From the NCBI RefSeq assembly GCF_004027225.2, contig NC_046360.1:3584001-3648000 (forward strand): a stretch of DNA of 64,000 nucleotides, given 5' to 3'. Shown piece after piece: positions 1 through 12,400 of this stretch. Origin of the DNA: Strigops habroptila. Lineage: Eukaryota; Chordata; Aves; Psittaciformes; Psittacidae. The notes under the pieces are model-generated. The model was not told the DNA's origin, did not search any database, and worked only from the letters and a program-made list of their open reading frames with translations. Made by a program: the position numbers and the translations under genes. The first letter of the stretch is position 1. The number at the start of each line of letters is the position of its first letter.

Positions 1-111
1 TTCAGTTGTGATCCCTGTTTGAGGCAGAATTCTGGTGTCCAATAGAGAAAATATACAGTTTTATTCCCCCTATTACACTGTTCATTAATGCTGGTTTTGT
101 CTCTTCTTCAG

Positions 112-3100
112 ATCTGGAATTTGGCAAGCAACCGTCTCAGTTTTTTAAACTCTTTCAAGATGAAAATGTCTGTGATTTTTGGAGTTACCCACATGACGTT
201 TGGAGTTGTATTGGGGGTATTTAACCACTTGTAAGTACAAGAAGTTAAGGTAATATTAACATTGTAGTTTTTGTCAAGTCTTGGATTATAACAGTTAATC
301 TGGTAAGAGGAACTGGAACAACTTTAAAAACAGCACAATAGTATTTATGAAAATTGATATTAAAAGAAAAGACAGGTCTTCCTTCACATAAACAAGATGA
401 TGGATCAGTGTTATGCCAAAAAATCTGAAAACATTGATTAATACAAGATTTTATTTCACTTGTTGCTGAAGAGAGATATGTGCCTGTAATGGTCTTGATT
501 TCCACTGAAATACTTGATTAAAATTTCACTGAATATGAAGAAATCAGGTCTGGATTGTAATTTCAGTCTTGCTGTTTAAAAGTGCTGGGTACTCTATTGA
601 AATCATGTTTGGACCCTGTATTTATCTTGATTTTTCTTTGTAAAACTTATTTTTCATTCCCCCATCCCCATTTTTCCTTACAGGCATTTCAAGAAGAAGT
701 ATAATATTTATTTGGTTTTTCTTCCTGAACTTTTATTCATGATGTGCATCTTTGGCTACCTTGTGTTTATGATCTTCTTCAAATGGTTGGCGTACTCTGC
801 AGAGAACTCTACATCTGCTCCTAGTATTCTAATTCAATTTATTAACATGTTCCTGTTTACTGGTGGTGAAACAGAGCCCTTCTACACTGGACAGGTTAGC
901 AGTGTTCTTACAAGCTTCTGAAGATCCCGTGTCCCCTGTGCAGATAACACTTTGCCAGTCATGAAAGGCTGATGGCTGAGTGTCCCCTGGGAAGGGGAGT
1001 GTTATCAGACTAAGGGGAAATTGAATACACGATTCAATAACATATTTACTCTTTAATTGATTGTAAGATTTTGTGTAGTGACTGCGCTGTAAATAATCTT
1101 ACTAAACTGAATGTCAGTAACGCCTTAATATACAACCCAATCCTGAAGAGTACCCTAATTAAAAGGTCTGGTTAAGTAAAATACTTACATGCATGTTCAG
1201 TTTGGAGCTGAATCAGTAGCATTTTTCTTATGTCCAAACAGGCCTTTAAAGGAAAATGGGAAGGCTTTTCCAGCTTTTGATTCTGTGATCTAATCTAATT
1301 TTTTCTTTCTTCCTCCAACAGATTGCTCTGCAGAGGTTTTTACTTACTATTGCTTTTCTTTCTGTTCCTGTAATGCTTTTTGGCAAACCACTTTATTTAT
1401 ATTGGTTGCACAGTGGAGGCCGAGGCATTAGAATGTACAGGGTAAGTACTGGGAGACAGTTGCACATTTCTTCAGTATAGAAGAATTCAGCTGGTGTTGT
1501 ATTGCCTGTGGCGTCCTTACTAGATACATTTCTATTCAACTAGGGAAGTTTTTGACTGTAATGCATAATAGAACTTTAGTCCTTTAGCTCTCTTTTTGCC
1601 TTTGCCTGCAACTGCTTTAAATACATTTTAAACACAACACTGGCAGTCCGCTTGAAGACATGTTTCCATTTTGTAGAGTGGCTACAAGCTCGTTCGAAAA
1701 GAAAGTGAAGAAGAACTTTCTCTGCTGAGATGTCACGATGTAGAAGAAGGAAGCAGTCATTTGGATAGTGGGCACAGAGAGGTGGAAGGAGAGGAGGTAA
1801 TGCTTTAACTGAGTCTGTATCTTGTATGTCCTTAAAAGCAAATTAGAAGTGGAAAATCAAGAAGATAACCTGTGCAGAGTTCCTGGAGGTTTTCAAGAAA
1901 ATCAGCTGAGCTTTTACAAAGACCTTAATGCCTGAGTGCAACTTAGTTTTGTGTGTGCTATTTTCTCATTATTTCTTGGTATATTCAGATTGCTACAGTA
2001 AACCACAGTCTGTCTGAAGTGGAGAACAGAGGAGTGGTTTATTTGTGTCTATAGGCTTTGCATCTAAGAGCAGTTTTCTTAACGTAAAGAGTGGGATAAA
2101 AATTGTGGGTTTTGTATGGTTGTATGGGTTCTTAAAATTAAGGCAAAAGGATGACTGCTCAGTTTCCTGTTAATTAATCTTGGTTTTTCATCCAGACAAA
2201 AGTCTTTCTATGTCTGCAAATAACATCTAATGATGGGGATTATGGGGGTTGGAGACCTGGGCAACAGTCCACAGCTATTGCTGTTGTTTAGTTTGGGCAA
2301 AGTTTTAAAGGTCTTAACTGATTCCTCTGATTTCATGTGAATTCAAAGACAAAAAATCGTTTCAGTTTCCCAATATGCAGACTATGTATGGGACTTGCTT
2401 CACTGGGGTAGTAGACTCGTGCTTTTTATTATAGTAAATAGAAGAATTGTTTGCTTAAGTAAAATGTGTCATTGTTCCATACAAAGTAAGCGTTGAAATT
2501 TGTGGTAATATTAGTCTTGGAACTCTTTGTTAGCAGCAAGTATGAATATTCAGAGTATACAGTATTATTGTAGTTATTTTTCTAGCAGTAGCATTACTAA
2601 TAATTAATCCTGGTTTTAAAGATGCAAAAATTAACATGGTAAGCTTATGACCTCAATAGAATGGGAATTAGAACAACAGCTGGTTTTACTGCTTAGAGTT
2701 TTCAAGTGTTAGATCATATTCCTTGTGGAAAACATAAATTGCATTCATTTTATCTATCCACGAAGTTACTGGGGAAACTAACTGGAAAACCATAGCATCT
2801 AGTTTTTTAATGTCTCTGTAATAAGGATCTTAAACATAGCTGATCTTTATTTGCTTGATATGAAATCAGTGTATTACCCCTTAATGGAATTCTTCTTCCA
2901 TGTATATTAATCTTTGCAGTTGCTGCACTGTGTTATTTAAATGGATACAAATGTATTTTTTATGTTTCAGCTTAATTTTGCAGATGTTTTTATGAATCAA
3001 GCAATTCATACCATTGAATACTGTTTAGGATGTATTTCTAATACAGCCTCGTATCTGAGACTCTGGGCATTAAGTCTTGCTCATGCACGTAAGTGGGGCT

Positions 3101-4834
3101 TTATTTTTTGCTTGGTTGGTAGTGGTTTTTTTCATGTCTTGATTTTTAATGCTGGTTACAGGGAGGCTGGTCTGTTGAAGTGATACTACTATGAAATTAC
3201 CTGTTTCTTAATTTATAAAAACTCCTTCTTTAAACTAATCATGATCTATGGAAAGCCCCCAAGCTAAAATTGTGACTTACTGTTTAGAATCTAGTAATTC
3301 TCTTCATTGATTGCTCTGTCTTGTAAAAAGGCCGATGATCTGAGCACAGTGTTCCCTCCCATAATAGTGTACCAGTAGCCACGGTACCATTTCCTATTTT
3401 CCATTCATTGACTAGTTTGGAAGTATTTAGGTACTTGGTAAAGACTTAGTGTCATGGCTTAAAATGTTGCCATCAGTACATCTTATTCTGAAACTGAGAT
3501 GTACCTTTAAGTATTTCAGGGAAGGGAAGGAGAGGGGCAACTAACTTGGGTGTGGGGGGAAAGGGGATGACTGCTTATAGTTCCTATGTTCAGCAGATCC
3601 TGTACTATCATTTAAACTAGAATGCAGGTCAGAGTAGCTCACCCTGTGGATGTATCCATTATCAACACTAATTTGGAAAACTGTTTTTACAGAGTTATCA
3701 GAAGTTCTATGGCAAATGGTGATGAGAGTGGGTCTTCGTGTGGATACGACCTATGGTGTCTTACTGCTAGTCCCTGTTCTAGCCTTTTTTGCTGTGCTAA
3801 CAGTTTTTATTCTTCTGGTCATGGAGGGGCTTTCTGCTTTTCTCCATGCTATACGACTTCACTGGTAAGTTCATTTTCTGTTTATACCACTTTTGCATAT
3901 ACTGGCTTGTTTAAGAGGGATTTTTTTGGTCAGAATATTAGGTGTCTTGTTAAAAATAAAAGCTTAAATTTCAACAGCCTTATGCTACTGTAATAGATAT
4001 ATTTAATAATATTAAATAAACAGCTTGTTAGTTGAATATGCTTGTTCCTCTGGAATATTTTCAGTAACTTCAACTATTATATTGGCTTATAATGCGTATT
4101 AACCTCAACCACATTTAGAGTTCATTTTGGTGCAAACTGTGAGTACATTTGATGTATAGTATTGCAGTTTTTTGCACTACAGAATATTAATAATGCGGGT
4201 AAGTATTTTTAATTTCAATTGGTTATATCACAAAATGGCTTCAGTCCATTTTATTTATTTGGTTCAACAGAACACTTATATGTATTAGTCAGCAAAATTT
4301 TTGCCAAAGTGGGCCTGCCAACCCTTAAGTATTTGAATCCTTTCTTACAATCATGAGCTGCACATCTGAGTGGATTCAGAGAATATTTAGTTTGAAACCT
4401 AATGAAATCTACAGTATAAGAAAAGGCAAATGTGAGGCAGAGCTGTATGCATTATAGTGTCCTCGTGATATTGGATGTTTGCAAAACAGTTAACTGCAGT
4501 TAACTAGGAAACAAATTAGTAAGAAATAAGAAACAAACCATTGCAGCACAATGTTGGTGTGTTTGGGTCTCTTGGCAAGCATGAAATTTGCTTGGGACTC
4601 TGCTAGTAGCTGCACAGAAAGCATAAGTGACAGGATTAGGATTGGTTTTGTTGAGCTTTTTGTGTTGCACAGTTTTGTTCCTTGACAACCAGTCATTTTG
4701 TATTAATCACAGATTCTTTTTTTTCTCATTTCAGGGTGGAATTTCAGAACAAATTCTACTCTGGTGGAGGATACAAGTTTACGCCTTTCTCTTTTAAGCA
4801 CATTTCTTTACATTTTAATAAAGATACGGCATAA
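112..4834 (+). CDS. ATP6V0A2: V-type proton ATPase 116 kDa subunit a, isoform a2 (3' part of the gene)
   Basis: Membrane subunit of the V0 sector, which forms the proton half-channels with the c-ring; the a2 isoform works mainly in Golgi and endosomes. Seven coding exons are in the window: 112-230, 684-894, 1322-1441, 1677-1796, 2971-3088, 3693-3864 and 4735-4834 (stop TAA 4832-4834). They join in phase to 319 codons, against about 856 residues for the whole human protein, so upstream exons lie left of the window. The most diagnostic segment is [16 protein letters not shown] in exon 2971-3088. Its Arg codon (3058-3060) corresponds to the essential proton-channel Arg735 of yeast Vph1, and the Arg codon at 3854-3856 (HAIRLHW) to Arg799. 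Isoform a2, rather than a1, a3 or a4, is chosen from the segment [16 protein letters not shown], the acidic linker around 1700-1796, and the DNAH10 neighbour. Every intron in the window has GT-AG ends. Human loss of this gene causes cutis laxa type 2A (established knowledge). Confidence 0.96.
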
Positions 4835-5934
4835 GTTTGGCTGCTGTCAGCAGAAATGTTTGGAATTGTCTGCAAATAATCGTGTGATTGGATCTCACCT
4901 CTGAATGGTTTCTTGTAGGACAAAGTGTTTTTCCACTGATTGCCTTATAATGCAGCCAAATAATTCGGTAATATATACCTCCCATAGGAATACACAGCAG
5001 ATCTGGAGCATCTTGTAAAGTATATAGATATAAAATGTACATTTTTCTTGATAAACTAATGTTGTAAATTAATTTTATTCTTAAAAAAAAAAAAGTTGTT
5101 ACTGCTTGTCCTAAAACCAGTGTAGGTGTGTCTTTTTTTTGTTCAGGCTGTTTATTTTCTTGAATGGTTACTTTTAAGTTATGTGAAATACTCTTCATCA
5201 CATTAAACATTCATTACTAGTCACTTACTTAAGCAAGATGCCATCTCATGCACTTAGGGAACAATGCAGCAATGCAGTCAAAGCAGTGTATGTTTTCAGT
5301 ATTTATTCCAAAAGGATTATGGGATGTAAATTTATACACACAGTACCCTCTAAACATGTTTAAAATTACACTGAAAACAACTTTTATTCTGAGTTCTACC
5401 CAGTTATTACTTTAGTAACATTATAGTGATGTTTTATCAAGAAGACAGGACTGGAAGTGGGGGCTGGAAGCCTCAGCTCTCTTACTTCCATCTAACTTAC
5501 ATGCTATTCCACAAAGCCAGTTGTGTGCAGCACATCACTTGCAGTGACCTTGGTGGTTAAAAGCCATGGAAAAAGGTTTTTTCACTCTCTGGGTGAGGAC
5601 TCAAATAAAAGAATCCAAGTGCCAACTAGCAATTTTTACCCTGGGTTGTATTTTCAGTGGGTCCCATGCAGCGTTTCTACTCCTTGGAATAACTTTTGCA
5701 CAGGGAATAAAGAATGGTCCTCCATCCATGTTTATGTTTGGCCATAACAATGTATTTACAGCATTACCTGATGTTGTTGAACCAAAGTTTATAGCGAATA
5801 GGTGGAAAAGGGGTCGTTTTGTGTCATTTTTTTCACCAGTGTGAACATGGGGATATTACCACATTTTAACACCTGTGCCACAAGAACAGCATCTGCTACA
5901 TTTTGCACTTGTTTCACACAAATTTCCGAATAAA
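4835..5934 (+). other. ATP6V0A2: ATP6V0A2 3' UTR with several candidate poly(A) signals
   Basis: The stretch between the ATP6V0A2 stop and the DNAH10 CpG island has no supportable gene. It is AT-rich, with an A-run at about 5083-5094. AATAAA occurs at 5604-5609, 5706-5711 and 5929-5934; which is used cannot be told from sequence, so the 3' UTR end is uncertain. A further AATAAA (4817-4822) lies inside the last coding codons. If the signal at 5929 is used, the transcript ends within about 100 bp of the DNAH10 CpG island. Confidence 0.6.
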
Positions 5935-6149
5935 ACCTCATTTGCGCTTGTTTGTACGTTGCCCTTTTCCCTACGCCTGGAAACGATTCCGAGGGAATCC
6001 CCTCCATGAGGAAACGTGTCCCCCATGTCCCGGGGGCGCGCACGGAGCCCGCCACGCCTGAGGTAAACGACCGCCCGCGCGGGGCGGCGGCAGCGGGAGC
6101 GTTGGGCGGCCTCCTGAGGCGGGCGGCTGCCATCGCTCCTCCCTGCCCT

Positions 6150-6163
6150 GTTGCTGTGGCCAC
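6150..6163 (+). promoter_or_regulatory. Candidate RFX-family X-box upstream of DNAH10
   Basis: The 14-mer GTTGCTGTGGCCAC matches the palindromic X-box GTTGCCATGGCAAC at 11 of 14 positions and the degenerate RYYNYYATRRNRAC form at 12 of 14. RFX factors drive many ciliary genes through such sites, commonly close to the start. It lies 36 bp upstream of the ATG inside the CpG island. A GC-rich chance match is possible, since one half-site is imperfect. Confidence 0.35.
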
Positions 6164-6198
6164 CGGGAGGCGTCGGGCGGGCCTCAGGGGTCGCCGCC

Positions 6199-6424
6199 AT
6201 GAGCGCAGACGATGTGCGGCTGCGGTGGGTGCGGGACCGAGTGCTCGCCGCCTTGGGGCTGACCCATCCGGCGCCATTCGAGGAGCTGCTGAGCCGCGGC
6301 CATGGCGAGGAGGCGCGGACGGTGCTGCGGTTTTTCGACCGCGGCACCACCGAGGGCAGGGATGAGGAGAGGGAGGCAGGCGCGGTGCTGCTGCTGCTGC
6401 GGGCCGAGCGGCGCGGCGGGGACG
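6199..6424 (+). CDS. DNAH10: DNAH10 exon 1 (start codon, N-terminal tail)
   Basis: Coding starts at ATG 6199 ([20 protein letters not shown]) and runs to a GTGAGG donor after 6424, leaving phase 1. It encodes 75 codons plus one base, very GC-rich, with a short Leu run and an Arg/Glu-rich end. This part is poorly conserved in the family. The start is supported by a Kozak-like GCCGCCATGA and the CpG island. An alternative start at exon 2 (ATG 8326) is possible. Confidence 0.8.
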
Positions 6425-9400
6425 GTGAGGAGGGAGCGGGTGAGGTGCCTGTCCTTCCCTGCCCAGCTCCATGTGCCCCCCTTGGGCCCCTATTTGTCCC
6501 ATGTGCTGAGTCCCAGCCCACAGTGAGGGCATTATCCCTGTCCTCACCCTTTTCCCTGCGCTCCATCCCTTGGGCTGTGTCCAGTCCTCCTGGTTCCCTT
6601 CTGTTCCACCCATTTTCAGACCTTTCTGGTTGTGCCCTGGTGGGATTTGCACCATCCCCGCTGCAGGGTGGTTATATCGTGCTTTCCTCCCATTTTGTGT
6701 GCATGCAGGTACAGGGGACACAGATGAGTTTGCAGGAGGAAGGCTCAGGTCACCTCGTTCCTGAGCAGTTGACTGAAATGGCGTCCTCTGTGGCGTTGGA
6801 AGGAAATAGGTGGTTTGAGGGGCCAAAGTGTAGTTTTTGGCGGCCATGCTGCCACGGGGGCTGAATGTGACAGATCTGTACCTGTTTAAGATATCTGTGT
6901 CTGTAACAGTATCTGTAACATCAACAGCTTCTTGTTCTAGGCAGCAGATCTGATTTTGTGGATAGCATCCTGGATAGTGTGGCTAATGAATGTTTTCTTA
7001 AGAGTTTCTGCCTCAGGATGCTCCTTTGAAAGAAAGCTATCCTAGTTTGGCTCTTTCCAAACAGATGGAAAGAAGAACAAAGTCAACTCACAAACAGATC
7101 TTCCATCTTTGTCTGTGACATCTTTTACTGTCTTTAGAATTTCAAATTTGTAGAGATTAATTTTATTAAATAGAATGAATATGTTCCCTCTAGTAGGAAT
7201 GAACGAATTCCTCTTATCTTGAGTTGCAAGCTCTTCTCTTTCCTCTGATGTAGTTGAAAGTGGTGATTCTGTGAAGAGTTAAGATTGGTCCAGTACTTTA
7301 ACCACAGTACTGCAGATAAGTCTTTCACAAAAAACTGGAAAAGAATAAAGGAAAAGGGGTAGAAAGGGAGTCAGGAGATATCTCTGTGGCTCAGAGATTC
7401 AATTTTCTGCTGTACCTGTGTAACTCCCACAAGCTTCTGAAACTGTTACTCGCAGAAGCAAAGAGTCATGGCCTGATACTTTACAGCCATAAAATCATTT
7501 TGTTCATACTGTGCAAAAAGGATAGGAGTACAGAAATTAAGTGCTGAAGCCTGGTGTGGGTGTAAGTAGACTAAGAGAATGATAGACTAAAAGGATGATA
7601 CAATTCAGCTTCCCACTCTGCACCTTTGAATGGAGGCAGCTGCAGTGCTGCAGGTTAACGCTCAAAAGCAGTAAGACAGGGAGAATTATTTGTTGCTTGA
7701 TAATGATATCAGCACACAAAGGATCCAGTTAGGAATGCAGTTATGCCTTTTCCACTTCTCTTAAGTGTCCAGAAGCCTGTGCTGGAAGGGGAAGAAGACA
7801 TGATGCACCTTCTGAAAGACAGTATAAAATGAAGTTAGAAATTCTTGAACCCTGGAGTTCATGCCATTGTTCCTGTGTTACAGTGTCTTCACCATCACTT
7901 CTTAGGCATGACATAACTATATACATTTTCCACATCATAGATCTGGCATGACAAAACCTGTAATTATTTGCATTTCCTTTTACAAAATGGTTTTGAAATG
8001 TGTTAATTTACTTGTTTTGTCATAAAAGATCAAATTTGTGTTGGAAAATGCTGGTAGGGATATTCTAAATAAAGACCAATTACCTGTGGAATGCAATAGA
8101 GTCACTTGCTTATTTGGATTCAGTTCTTCAGCAAGTTCTTCAGTGCCGTCCCATGGTAAAATGTACAATTAACACCAAGTTTGGATGGCTGGTTGTTGAA
8201 AGGTGATGCCGAAGATGGAAGAAAATGCTCATTTGTTTAGTTTGAGAAGAAAATTGGAAGGATCCATCTTATATGCGTGGAATATCTGTTCTTTAACAAT
8301 TCTCTCATGCTATTCTTTGTTAGAGATGACTCGGAAAGGCAAGGCATCTCTGCAGTCTGCAGACAAAGAAAGTGTATCAGCTGTCTCTAGTGGGTCTGAA
8401 CTGGAGGCAAGATCTACAATTGACAATATGGAGCACACACCTCAAGTAAGTGTTGCATTTCACTCTGTTCCTTTGTGGGTATGAAGATGCTGGCTTTCTG
8501 ACACAAATGTTTCAGTGAAACTGGTAGGCACATTGAGGAGGTACAGTGCAGAGCAACTCAAGAGCAGAACAGAACATTTTACAAGAGCAGAAATTTTCAT
8601 TCAAACCCAATAGCCTGTGGTCTGTACTGTAACCTCTGACACTGGCTGATAAGACATTGCAAAGGTAATTTCCTTGGCAAAGCTCAGACTTTTGGTGAGA
8701 AAATGCAGTAGTGAGTTACTCAGTGTCACATTTGCTATTCCCAGAGCTGCTTATAAAAGAAAAGTTCCAGTTAAAATAATTGCTAGATAAAGACACCGTG
8801 GGAGGAGCATGTAAGGAACGGTGAACAAAGGCTTTTATACCTCAAGTCTTTTACATAACTGCCTGGCCAGGATGGAGTCTGGGGTTTGTAACTAGGTTTG
8901 GTTTATGACTGAGATGCAGGTGGAAGGGGAGTAGGTACTTGCACATTCTCAGAAAGATATGGGGGGGCAGGCGTTTAAGTGCTTTCTGGTTTCCTATGTT
9001 TCAAGCACTAATGCTTCTAGTTGTCGTGATCCGGAAGTCAACATTGTTTCCAAAGCTGATGATTTCTACTGTTAGCAGAGTGAATTTTTTAAAATTTCAT
9101 TTATGTTAGTAGTTTTCTTTGACAGCAATGTGAAGATAAGGGAGTTAAACTAGTGATTCTGTCCTGTTGCTTACAGCAGAAAAAGAATTTCTTGCTGTTA
9201 AGAAATGTGGCAGCAAATAGGAATAGGCATAATTCCTTTTTATTTTCTGTTTCAGCTACAAAAACAGAAGGGTGGCAAAGTGAGTTTCTGTGTGGCTCTT
9301 GATGAAATTCCTGAAGAGTTTGTGTCAGATTCTACTGTATATTTTCTGAGGGACACAAATGGTATGTGCCTGGCTCAAATTCTGATACACAACAGCACTG

Positions 9401-12400
9401 TGTTCTATTCTGGCAGTTCTTACTTTCATCATAAACTCAATGACAATAGTTTTTCCAGCATCTGGAGCAGCCCTGGTTCTGGTCTCAGTCAGACCTCAGT
9501 ATCTAGCTCCAGCCCCACAGGAAACAGCTTCTGCACTAAAGTGAACAGGCATTTCCACACCTATCTCCAGGAACTCTCAACACTATGTTACTTCAGTGCA
9601 GTGCCAGAGACTGGTCCCAGCATAAACATTTAAGGGGGCTCACCAAGCAGCAGTATGGGTGGTTTGAGCCTATGGAAAGGACTTTATGCTTTATGCTTTC
9701 TGTACCAAATAATTAGATTTATGCTAATTGTTTGAATACTGTTTAGAAAGTGTTCCTGAACCTAATGACCTGGCTGAAGCTAATAAAGTTCTTCCTGAAG
9801 TGATACAGTTTGGTGTACTGACTGATGATGCTCTTTTGATGCTAAAGAATGTCATCCCACAGGTAAATGTGTTACAGCTTTTATATATGGAGTGTGTCTG
9901 AGTCATTTGCCTGTTTAGTATGCTGCAGACCACATGAACTATGCATAAGAAATACTAATATTTAATGAGTGACTCTCGTATGCCAAATAGAGTTTTTGTT
10001 AATGCTTATTTGATATTTTGTTCCCAAATTTTTGTAAAGATGTGGAGACAGGCATTATTTCATTGCCTGGCCTATATGAGAAACATTTAAGAGTGTTTTT
10101 TTAGTATGAATCATCTAATCTGTGGTATCTGTTTGAATTATAGATGTTCTCACCAGCTCTCTCCTCTGGTCAGAATCAGACTGGGGAAACGTCCTTTCAT
10201 CCAGATAGTGAAAACACAGATCCTGGAAAAAGGAATTTACGTGAGACCGAGTTTGCAGAAAAGAAAGAGCAGGCTATGGAATACTATAAAACTCAGATGA
10301 GGAACAAGATTCAAATGGATGAGCAGCAGACTACACAACACATTGCAGGTGAGTCTTCTGCCTGTGCCAGCACTTTGGTCTTTAGAGTACAAGGCAATAG
10401 AAAGAGGTTCACCTAGGAATGGCTTTACAGGGAATAACAAATACCTACAGTTTCTGGGGAAGCTCCAGACCTGATTAAAGTTTCTTTTTGCTGATAACAG
10501 CAGTATTTTTACTGCCCTCAAGAATAGCAGGCAGTGTGGAGAAATGGATGAAATCAGTGATAGTTTTCCAAACAGTCTGGAGTAGAATAGGAGAGAGGGT
10601 AAATATGCCTCATTGCTTACCAGTGTTCCAGGGACTCAAGCCATAGTAGGGTATAAAAAGTTGGAGACTGAATGAGACTTTCACATGTTGTTTAGCATCC
10701 CCTCACTGACAGGGCCTACTGTCATGCCATTAAGGAGTGTGTAGTGGCCAACAATAGGCAGATTGATAATCTTCTTCAGCAAAACCCTAATCCTAGTTCT
10801 TAAGAGTTAGAAAATGGGTTAAGGCTTGAAAGCTGAGAGCTTTTCATTTATTTCTAGGAATATATTTTTGTTTGCACTGTGTTAACTGTCAAGCAACTGG
10901 ATGTATTTTGCTATATTCTCAAATAGGCAGAGCAGGTGGTGTGTTACCTATCCTCAAGAAGCCAACATAAATGGAAGAAATAGACCATTTCAGTGCTGTT
11001 ACTTTACCAATGCTGACGGAATGAGACAGTTAATTCTATGTGCCTTTTCTTCCAGTAGGAGCTATTAAACTGGAGATGCCAACTGTAAATCTAAGTAGAG
11101 AAGTGACTGTCCTTGCTGCAGTTCCAGAAGTGGTTAGATCTCTGGGAAGTTGTGCAATGACCTGGCAGAAATTAATATCTGCAGCTCTGGAGGAACAACT
11201 GGAAAAGGTTCCACAGGTAATGTTGCCTATAACAGTGTAATGTTGCTTGTAACACTGTAATGTTGCCTATAACACCAGGCTTGCTTTACTCCCAGAGACA
11301 TTACTTCATTTCCCCGCCATAATCTCTTTGAATGGTTGGTGCTCATTTCTAATCCATCTTCATGTTTGATTGTTGGGAAGCCATTTACTAATTGATGTAA
11401 AGTGGAACAAAAGTAGTGAGGAACTGTGTGACTCTGGGAAATAGAATATAAATAGAATATGAAGTAACTCAGTGCAGATCCTACCCATACAGGATAACTG
11501 TGGGTAAAAAGCACTTTTATCGGCACTCTTCTAAAGAACCATGAAATATTAAAAGCTGCAGTGATTATTATTTTTGTTTTAAATAGACAACTATATTTTT
11601 GCTTGGAAAAAAGTCATATCCCTCAAAAAAAATTCCAGTTGTAAGGTTCTGATTCTGCAAACACTTATGACTAATGCCATTACAAATACTGAGGGATTTT
11701 ATGTCTACAAAGTTACTTGTGCATAAGCTTCTTGCAAACGTGGACTCTCCAGCTCCAACTCATGGATGCACCCCCCATGAGCACTTCCCTTCTGTATGTG
11801 TAAAACTTTTGATTTCAAGGATCTTCAATGTGTGGTTTTTGCATGGTTGAATCATATCATGTTTTACTCATCATACAGCATATTGAAAAGAAGGAACAAA
11901 AGTCCTGGTTAGAGGTTTTCACTCTTACATAATGGTAATTTAGAATTTGTATTTCATTTCACATTACTTCTAGGGCAATGGTCCACTTGCAGAAGTTGAC
12001 TTCTGGCGAGAAAGAAATGATACTCTAAGAGCTCTTACTGAACAGACAAAGCTTCCAGAAGTGCAAAAAGCCTTGCAAGTATTAGAGGAAGCTGAATCTG
12101 AGCATATTGGAGATTTACAGATAGTCTTAAGTGACCTTAGAAAATACCATGCAGAAGCTCTAGATAATGTTAAGTTTCTGGGAACTCTTGAACGCCATTT
12201 GAAGGTATGCAGCCTGAAGAAAACATTGTGGAATTTAACTGTAGTTACCTGAGTTTGGTTTCTCCGTTGATATAATCACCTCTTGTTTATTTTTTATTGT
12301 GTATCAGCAATAAAGATACACTCTAGCTTTTTATATTTCATAAAAAAAAGGCTTGCTTATTGTGTTTGAGTTATAGTTGATCTAATATTTGAAGCCCAGA

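Larger units (their letters stand above)
5990..6440. promoter_or_regulatory. DNAH10: CpG island spanning the DNAH10 promoter and first exon
   Basis: Base composition changes sharply from AT-rich flanks to dense CpG and GC-rich sequence here, including GC-box-like GGCGGGCGG near 6118-6126. The DNAH10 ATG at 6199 sits inside it, so this is the likely promoter and first exon. No TATA box is apparent. The transcription start cannot be fixed by eye. Confidence 0.75.

Noticed and set aside
5566-5844. Plus-strand 92-codon open frame between ATP6V0A2 and DNAH10
   Set aside because: Lies in the ATP6V0A2 3' UTR, has no family resemblance and contains a poly(A) signal.
5958-5984. GTTGCC and GGAAAC half-sites suggesting a second X-box
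   Set aside because: The spacing of 15 bases is far beyond the 0-3 bases allowed between X-box halves.
5789-6847. Long minus-strand open frames (up to 352 codons) across the DNAH10 CpG island
   Set aside because: Low-complexity Ala/Pro/Arg translation from GC-rich sequence with few stop codons, no recognisable domain, and antisense to DNAH10 exon 1.
9205-9633. 142-codon plus-strand frame including DNAH10 exon 3
   Set aside because: Only 9256-9361 is exon; the rest is intron read-through past a good GTATGT donor.
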